Assembly (NCBI GenBank): GCA_030765065.1 | Contig: CM060990.1 | Coordinates: 673,102,118-673,166,117, forward strand | Origin: Deroplatys truncata | Lineage: Eukaryota > Arthropoda > Insecta > Mantodea > Mantidae | Reading direction: 5' to 3' | Length of the DNA stretch: 64,000 nt | Shown here: positions 57,843 through 64,000 of the stretch, one piece after another | Layout: each line of letters begins with the position of its first letter | How positions within the stretch are numbered: position 1 is the first letter of the stretch | Made by a program: the position numbers and the translations under genes | The notes under the pieces: generated by a model | Told to the model about the DNA's origin: nothing | What the model saw: the letters and a program-made list of their open reading frames with translations, nothing else | Databases searched by the model: none

Positions 57843-58702
57843 AGGGGCCCAGATCCGATGGTAGTAGGCGGGTCCCTAATGTTTCCGGACTAGGCATCCC
57901 CCGCCGCCCGTACAATGTCTCCCTTTATCTGCACAGACAAGCGAACTTAGACCTCCGGATGCAAGCCTCAGACGTTACTCCTTGAGCCATCCTGTTCAGT
58001 ACCTGTTTTTTTTTTTCTGATTAACATAAATGCTTCTACATTCAGTAAGTTTAAAAAAAAGTTTAATTTATACGGATCACGCCTGATTACTATTGAAATT
58101 AAATCACGTTGCTGTTTTTGCAATACATGAAGTGAAATATTGGTTTCAAAATAATAAATTACGTTCCAATGAACAATCACCACAAAATATATATTTTAGT
58201 CTTAAGTCTAACATCAGAGATATTTATCTAGATACATAATTTCCAATAATTGTCTTAGATTCAATGGTATCATGAGACAGCCATTTATTTTCTTGTATAC
58301 TCAGCATAACAGAGAAATCTTATCTACTGTTATGCTTAAAGTAAGCTTTACCAGTCCAGAATATGATACTTACATGTTTTATATTTTTGCGTAGTTGGAT
58401 ACATTATGGTATAATTGTCTGGGGTAATTGCTTTAGAAATGTATACTGGGGTACATAAAATATGGCCCATAGTGGAACGCAATTGTTTATGTTGTACTGA
58501 AAGCATCTAGCCCCAGTTTTTCGGCATAATTGGTAGGGTACTTTACCTTCCCCAAAAGTATGGCCGAACTGCGAAAGGTAGCATTAAAACTTAAACCGTA
58601 TATTTTGATGTTACACTACCGTTTTCTTGTTGCCATTTAGTAGCAGCAAAAACTTAACCTTCGTCTCTATGTCGCTGATGAAAGCCGTTATATGTATATA
58701 TA
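57843..58702. other. Unassigned DNA with a SINE4-like fragment
   Basis: 57940-57997 on the minus strand resembles the SINE4 head ('ggatggctcaaggagtaacg', then 'gaggtctaagttcg'), without body. The rest to 58700 shows no recognisable feature. Confidence 0.4.
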
Positions 58703-59940
58703 CACTATGTGATCAAAAGTATGCGGACACCCCCACAAACATACGTTTCTCATCTTAGGTGCATTGTTTTGCCAGCTACTGCCTGGTACTCATCCGCTTT
58801 CTCACTAGTCTTTAGACATCGTGAAACAGCAGAATGGGACACTCTGTGGAACTCACGGACGTCGAACGAGGTCAGGTGATTTGGGTGTCACTTGTGTCAG
58901 AAGTCTGTACGCGAGATTTCCACATTCCTAAACATCCCTAGGTCCACTATTTCTGATTCGATAGTGAAGTGGAAACGTGAAGGGGCATGTACAGCACAAA
59001 AGCGTATAGGTCGACCTCGTCTGTTACCGACAGAGCTCGCCGACATTTGAAGAGGGTCGTAAAAGTAATAGGCAGACATCTATCCAGACCATCACACAGG
59101 AATTCCAAAGTGCATTAGGATCCACTCCAAGTACTATGACAGGCGTGAGGTGACAAACCTTGGATTCCATGGTCGAGCGGTTGCTCATTAGCCACACATC
59201 ACACAGTAAAACGCCAAACGACGCCTCGCTTGGTGTAAGGAGCGTCAAAATTACACGATTAAACAGTGGCAAAACGTTGTGTGGAGTGACGAATCACGGT
59301 ACACAATGTGGTGATCCGATGGCAGAATGTGGGCATGGCGAATGCCCAGTGAACGTTATCTGCCAGCGTGTGAATTGCCAACAGAGAAATTCAGAGGTGG
59401 TGGTGTTATGGTGTGGTCGTGTTTTTCCTGGGGGGCTTGCACCCCTTGTCATTTTGCGTGGCACGATCACAGTGCAGACCTACATTGACATTTTAAGCAC
59501 CTTCTTGCTTTTCACTGTTGAAGAGCAATTCTGGGATGGCGATTGCATCTTTCAACACGATCGAGCACCTGTTCATACTGCACGGGCTGTGGCTGAGTGG
59601 TTACACGACAATAACATCCCTGTAATGGACTGATCTGCACAGAGTCCTGACTTGAATCCTATAGAACACCTTTGGGATGTTTTGGAACGCCAAATTCGTG
59701 CCAGGCCTTACCGACCTACATCAAAACCTCTTCTCAGTTCCGCACTCCATGAAGAATGGACTGCCATTCCCTAGGAAACCTTCCATCACCTAATTTAAAG
59801 TATGCTTGCGAGAGTGAACGCTGTCATCAAGGCTAAGGTTGGGCCAACAGCATATTGACTTCCAGCATTACCGATGGAGGCCTCCACGAACTTGTACGTC
59901 ATTTTCAGCGAGGTGTCCGGATACTTTTGATCACGTAGGG
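58703..59940 (+). mobile_element. Tc1 transposon, complete but inactive
   Basis: A 1238-bp element with matching inverted ends (left 'cactatgtgatcaaaagtat', right inverse 'ccctacgtgatcaaaagtat', both continuing 'cggacacc'). TA flanks both ends (58701-58702, 59941-59942). Length and single gene are normal for Tc1. I see no further copy in the window. Confidence 0.95.
58832..59860 (+). pseudogene. Tc1 transposase (DD34E), broken
   Basis: Begins 'MGHSVELTDVERGQVI' (N-terminal HTH). Frameshifts follow, then recognisable catalytic parts: 'WSDES' (first Asp), 'GGLAPLVILRGTITVQTYIDI', 'FQHDRAPVHTARAVAEWLHD' (second Asp) and, after a stop that replaces a Trp codon at about 59630, 'SAQSPDLNPIEHLWDVLERQ' (Glu). 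Exactly 34 residues separate the last Asp and the Glu, the canonical DD34E of Tc1. 59160-59630 is the longest open piece (157 codons). Several stops make it inactive. Confidence 0.92.
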
Positions 59941-59942
59941 TA

Positions 59943-60524
59943 TATCTTAGCTGTTATTTAGTTTAATCACAGATGTAAATGATACTTCACCCATTCCTCT
60001 AGAAGGCCGAATTATATTGTAATTGATTTAGGCTTTTCTGGTTTACCAATTGTAGCCAAACTCTTTAGTAGAGGTGGTATGCGAACCGCCCCTCCATTTC
60101 ACATAGATTATTAACATCGTTCATTGGTTACTCTTTATGCCCGGGATTGTTTTTAAGGTCAGTCACATATAGAACCGATACGGGCTCGGGGGAGTCAGAA
60201 GTTGGTTTACCTGAAGATGGAAGCATTATGGAGAGAAAAACTTTATAGCGATGTAGGGGAATGGGTAATCTTTTATGTACGCCAGTGTACACGGTTGGAA
60301 AAAAAAGTATTACGTACAAGAAGTTTACCTAATGCTCATTTTAGGCCTGATTTTGAAGATTTCTAAAAATAACGGTTGGAAATACATACCTACCAATATT
60401 TGAATTCTTATTACCTGTTTATAAAATGAGTTGTATATCTGCATATCGTAAGAAAATTATTTCTAAATACATTAGCAGTATATTTTTTATTTTCTTCCAG
60501 ATAGTATGAAATTTTAAGTGTTCA
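59943..60524. other. Unassigned DNA
   Basis: No repeat family or gene was recognised between the Tc1 element and R2. Confidence 0.4.
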
Positions 60525-61889
60525 AGGTACTCTCAAATGGTCAAAAATAAAATTTTTTGTCTTATGCACCAATAAAATATATATTATTTCCAGTTTCAGA
60601 AAATATATACTCTTTGGGGGTTAAGAGCTTTTTAAGACACTTAAATACCATTTAAATGCAGTCTCCATTTCTTTAAAGCTGTCATGCAACGCCCCTTTTT
60701 AGAACATTTTTGTATCTTTCAACAACGAACGACTATATCATGCCCAGCGAGCAGTTCAGCAATTAAAAAAAGAGGCCGGGACCAAGAGAAGGCAATCAAA
60801 AAACCTTCAGTAAACCAGGAATGAAGGCGCAGATGATAATGACCCTGGAATGTACTGAAGTGTGACCGAATTTTAACGTTCAAACTTTAAATTCAGTTTT
60901 CTCGAAACAGCATTTTTGGATACTTATGTACCTTTTTCTCAGAACGTATGAAGGTATAGAGCTGAAATTTTCAGTACATATATACAACATATAGTTAAAC
61001 ATCCTGAACCACAATAATAATTTTATAATATATATTAGTGATATTAAGAAAGCAACAACATTGCAAATTTTCCACATTTTTACTTTGCAATTAATTTTTT
61101 GCAACTTCTAGTAAACTTACATACATGACTAAATAGTGGAGGTTCAGAAGATAGCTGATTATACTAAGAACAAGCATGCAAAAGTGTGATTCTGTATTGC
61201 AAGCAGTATCAGAGAAAAAGGTACATGAATTCACATGTTTTGAGAGTAAATTTTATTAATTTTCTGCTGAATGAAGTAATTTTTACAGACTCTATCATAC
61301 ATAAGCTATCATACTCTTTTACATAAGCTATCAATGCAAACCACCACTTGATATAATTGCCATAATTTATGGAGTAATTCATAAAAAGTTCAGGAAAAAC
61401 CATTGAGAAATTTAAGAGCAGTGGTAGTTTAACACCTTTAAGACGTAATTTCCATCAGTTCAGACTACCTTGTCCCCTTAATCTAAGGTAAACATCTGCA
61501 AACTCTGATGGATATATGGAATTATTTTCAGTCATTGCACCTTTAAATATTTATTTCAGTTTATGATTTGGTAGACGATTCTCGCCGCTTGAGTTCACTT
61601 AGCTTGGTAGTCTTACCTAAATGTTTATGACCTTCTGAGAAAGACTCTGATTTCCCTCCCCTTAAAATACTGGTTATCAGCATTTATCGAATTTTCTTTG
61701 TGCTGTTTTAAGGATTTTTACTGCACTGTAAGTAGCGGCGTTGCGTAATGGCAGACTAAGTCTACTTAAACAAATTGCCAAGAAAATAACTAATTGTCAA
61801 ACGTATAAATAAAGATAGCCTGAAAAAAGTGATGAAAAACTAATTAATTCAATCACCTTCACTTCTGCTTACCCAACGCCCCAACCCCT
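60525..61889 (+). repeat. R2 dispersed repeat, third copy
   Basis: Collinear with 21735-23260, lacking ~175 bp ('cctgtgggttgtta' to 'cattgtatacc'). It breaks off at 'ccccaacccctg' (61889), where an inverted hAT fragment begins. Confidence 0.85.
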
Positions 61890-62489
61890 GCTAACCGAGC
61901 TCTTATGCTACAACGACACGCTTTGGTACAGCCCGAGCTAACCTACAAATAATTTATTTTTCAACCGCTCTTCTCGAAACTTTTGAGTATATTGTGGTTT
62001 TATTTTACCCACTTTTAGTGTTAATGGAAAAACTACACAAGTTTGTCACTAGGAGAGAAACAAATGCACCTGATAGTGAAACACTGGTCGTGAACTGAGA
62101 GACGACAATATGTCACATAAGCAGAGTTGATTTTAACTGCCAATATAAACATCAGGGACTAGCGAGTAGTTATAACCAAAATTTACAAAATAGCATGCCG
62201 CCTACTTAGATTCCCGTGAACACCGATATCATTGTTACAGGCAGCTACTGTAAAGAAAGTAGGCTTGAGGGACCTCTCAAGTTTTCGGGTTATAAACACT
62301 AATCATGAACACGTAGCTAGCATAACGTTTATTATTAGGAGAAACAAAGGGAATAAACACAGCAAGTCAACAAGCTCATAATACGGTGACGCAATCCAAA
62401 TTGTATACTTTTTCCTGTGTGTACATCGGAAATATCAAGCCATGCAACGGACAAAGTGGGCCCTAAATCGGTTCTAAAAATGCAATAGC
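61890..62489 (-). mobile_element. Inverted hAT 5' region
   Basis: Reverse complement of 30139-31540 (5' region and the start of the finger-coding part), without the 30474-31240 insertion. Its original 5' edge now abuts M10. Confidence 0.88.
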
Positions 62490-62491
62490 TA

Positions 62492-63056
62492 CAGGGAGAG
62501 CCAAAAGACTACGAACAGGCTGCGCGGCGTTTTTCCTGTCCGCGTCCTCGGCGCTCGTTGCTGTTATCATAGAAAGACGCGGATGAAACCATACATTTTT
62601 AAATTACTTTTAAGGCTTGACTTAACAACTTTATGAAAGTGTGTTTTAGGACAGAATTATTAGTAGAGATTTGTGGCCCCCTCGATCCCCAGACCTAACC
62701 CCCTGCGATTTCTATCTCTGGGGTAACTTAAAACAAAGTATACAAGAGAAACCCACGCACCTTGGGAGAATTAAAACAAAATATCCGCCAGGAAATTGCC
62801 AGCATTTCTCAACGTGAACTACGGCGAGTGATGGATAGTTGTCTACAGAGGTGCCAAAAATGTATGGACAACGACGGTGGTCAGTTTAGCATCTCTTTTC
62901 ATGAAGTTGGCAAGTAAAGCTTTCAAAAGTAGTTTTAAAAATATTGTATGGTTTCATTCTCGCCTTTCTGTGATAGCGGCAGAATGGCAACGAGCGCCAA
63001 GGACGCGGACAGGAAAACACCGCGCAGCCGGTTCGTAGTTTTTTTGGCTCTCTCTG
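62492..63056 (+). mobile_element. Mariner-like element M10 at a rearrangement junction
   Basis: Starts 'cagggagagccaaaagacta' after TA (62490-62491), ends 'tttttggctctctctg' before TA (63057-63058). It carries the end of the gene in plus orientation with the undamaged order 'LWPPRSPDLTPCDFYLWG'. Its left flank is the inverted right flank of M4; its right flank equals the right flank of M5. The site 'gaactacggcgagtgatgg' (62815-62833) is the empty counterpart of the nested insertion in M5. Confidence 0.9.
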
Positions 63057-63058
63057 TA

Positions 63059-63423
63059 CTAAAAATCCCCCACGCTTGTGACACGAGATGGTTATCTATT
63101 CAGCTGTAGTATGTAGAATAATTGATCAATGGTTAGAATTAAGGGCTCATTTTGAAATTGTTAGGCTCAGTGAAAAATCTTACGTAGCAGATATGCTATA
63201 CTGTATGATCAGTGAAGAGCTCAATTTAGTATATTTGTTGTTTTTTTAAACATATTCTATCTGATCTTCAAGGAGTCAACAAAAATTACGAGGCAAATGA
63301 TGTAGACCCGAGCAATCTATTAGATGATCTGATAGTTCTTATTCAATCTCTTCTTAAAGTAATTGTCACTCCCACCTATCCAGTGCTGAAAAAAAATTGA
63401 TGTTGATTACGATAAACATCTAC
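63059..63423 (+). pseudogene. hAT transposase fragment (BED-finger type), second copy
   Basis: Parallel to 34128-34498: reads '...HACDTRWLS', 'IDQWLELRAHFEIVRLSEK', 'LLDDLIVLIQSL'. One or two indels break the frame. Cut by the Harbinger-type terminus at 63424 at the same position as in the first copy. Confidence 0.85.
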
Positions 63424-64000
63424 TGTCCATTCCAAACCAGAGCTCCCTCTGATGTAAACAGAAGCACGTGCTTCTGCTTGTCACTAACCCAAGAACACAC
63501 TCTTACGCCAACAGTAAATAGTACCTTAATACGTGTATTATGAAATATTAGGGCCGGAAAGGTTTAGAACTGCACGTTTTATTGCGGTTATCATAAGAAC
63601 TGATTGCTAAAGCTAATTGATATATACTAGCTGTTAAGAGATTACAAAATATGATTTTCGCCTGCTATTGCGCTAAGGCCGAGAGCATCATTCTTGTTAA
63701 TACCAACCGTATGCCACTTTAGGCAATCTCTGCAATACACTTAAGGAACTGTCATGGTTTTCATCATTTTCTGTAACACTCGGTTTACTAAAAATTCCAT
63801 CCTTTAGCCTAACGAAGTTATGCAGGACACAAATTACTCTTATTATATTGTCTGTTCTATCAGGTTTGCAGGCTATAGCCGTCCCAAGAACTCTAAATTT
63901 AGAAGCAAGCATTCCGAAACCACACTCTACATTCTTTCTGGCTCTGCTAAACGTATAGTTAAAAATCCTCCTTTCATTTGTGAGTTCTCTGCGAGGATAG
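63424..64000 (-). mobile_element. PIF-Harbinger element, running off the window
   Basis: Begins with the terminus TGTCCATTCCAAACCAGAG and ~290 bp of sequence shared with 34499 and 53856. From about 63718 it enters transposase coding sequence on the minus strand, so the gene's 3' end faces this terminus. The other end lies outside. Confidence 0.75.
63697..64000 (-). CDS. PIF-Harbinger transposase (HARBI1-like), C-terminal part
   Basis: Open on the minus strand for 100 codons to the window edge with no stop. It contains 'NYTFSRARKNVECGFGMLA', where the Glu after Asn-Val is the last catalytic residue of the DDE_Tnp_4 nuclease family, and 'KFRVLGTAIACKPD' and 'IIRVICVLHNFVRLKDG', the conserved C-terminal strand and helix of HARBI1-like nucleases. 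The last ~10 residues ('LPKVAYGWY') may come from non-homologous sequence after a small deletion. In the family it works with a Myb-like DNA-binding partner, not visible here. Confidence 0.85.
   Translation of the reverse strand, partial: YPRRELTNERRIFNYTFSRARKNVECGFGMLASKFRVLGTAIACKPDRTDNIIRVICVLHNFVRLKDGIFSKPSVTENDENHDSSLSVLQRLPKVAYGWY

Noticed and set aside
1..64000. CRISPR array, operon or prokaryotic system
   Set aside because: No regularly spaced identical repeats with unique spacers, no Shine-Dalgarno-led ORF series, and the mobile elements are animal-type. The tandem arrays at 6345 and 38435 have no unique spacers.

Overview
The window looks like intergenic nuclear DNA from a large, AT-rich, repeat-laden animal genome, most likely an insect. 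The grounds are tRNA-derived SINEs with internal pol III boxes, several hAT, Tc1/mariner/IS630 and PIF-Harbinger remnants, long (ATT)n tracts, and no operons or long uninterrupted host genes. A polyneopteran such as a cockroach or termite would fit, but that is a guess from style, not proof. I find no complete host gene. The only candidate host sequence is a possible first coding exon at 51103-51284.

Layout. 1-8640: copies of a ~0.85 kb dispersed repeat (called R1 here), a palindromic MITE, unassigned AT-rich DNA, and a five-unit composite tandem array alternating with (ATT)n. 8641-15690: a hAT element with a perfect 8-bp target duplication, SINEs, another R1, and an IS630-type element with ~50-bp inverted repeats. 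15985-24050: two copies of a duplicated block (SD-B) made of SINEs plus a second dispersed repeat (R2), each ending in a mariner-like element; one copy also holds a ~670 bp foldback. 24103-28570 and 40024-49190: a long collinear duplication (SD-A) whose copies differ by a deletion and by a later insertion of a DD82E-type transposon. 29086-36210: nested hAT, mariner-like and DD82E-derived elements, then a second kind of hAT with the longest readable ORF (286 codons). 36700-39600: SINEs, R1 and an ABAB tandem repeat. 49191-57842: mariner-like pieces, the exon candidate, and another duplication (SD-D) whose copies show filled and empty sites for one DNA element. 58703-59940: a complete but dead Tc1 element (DD34E). 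60525-64000: R2, then a rearranged copy of the 30-34 kb hAT block, and a PIF-Harbinger transposase running off the window.

The commonest unit is a mariner-like family (ten copies, M1-M10). It has long inverted ends and TA target duplications, encodes an N-terminal helix-turn-helix of DUF4817 type, and has a DDD catalytic domain with about 38 residues between the last two aspartates. No copy is complete. Several are internal-deletion derivatives keeping only the DNA-binding half; one (M9) has an open 97-codon frame. The genes do not form a pathway. They are independent mobile elements, and the useful biology is their order of insertion and the rearrangements made by recombination between them.
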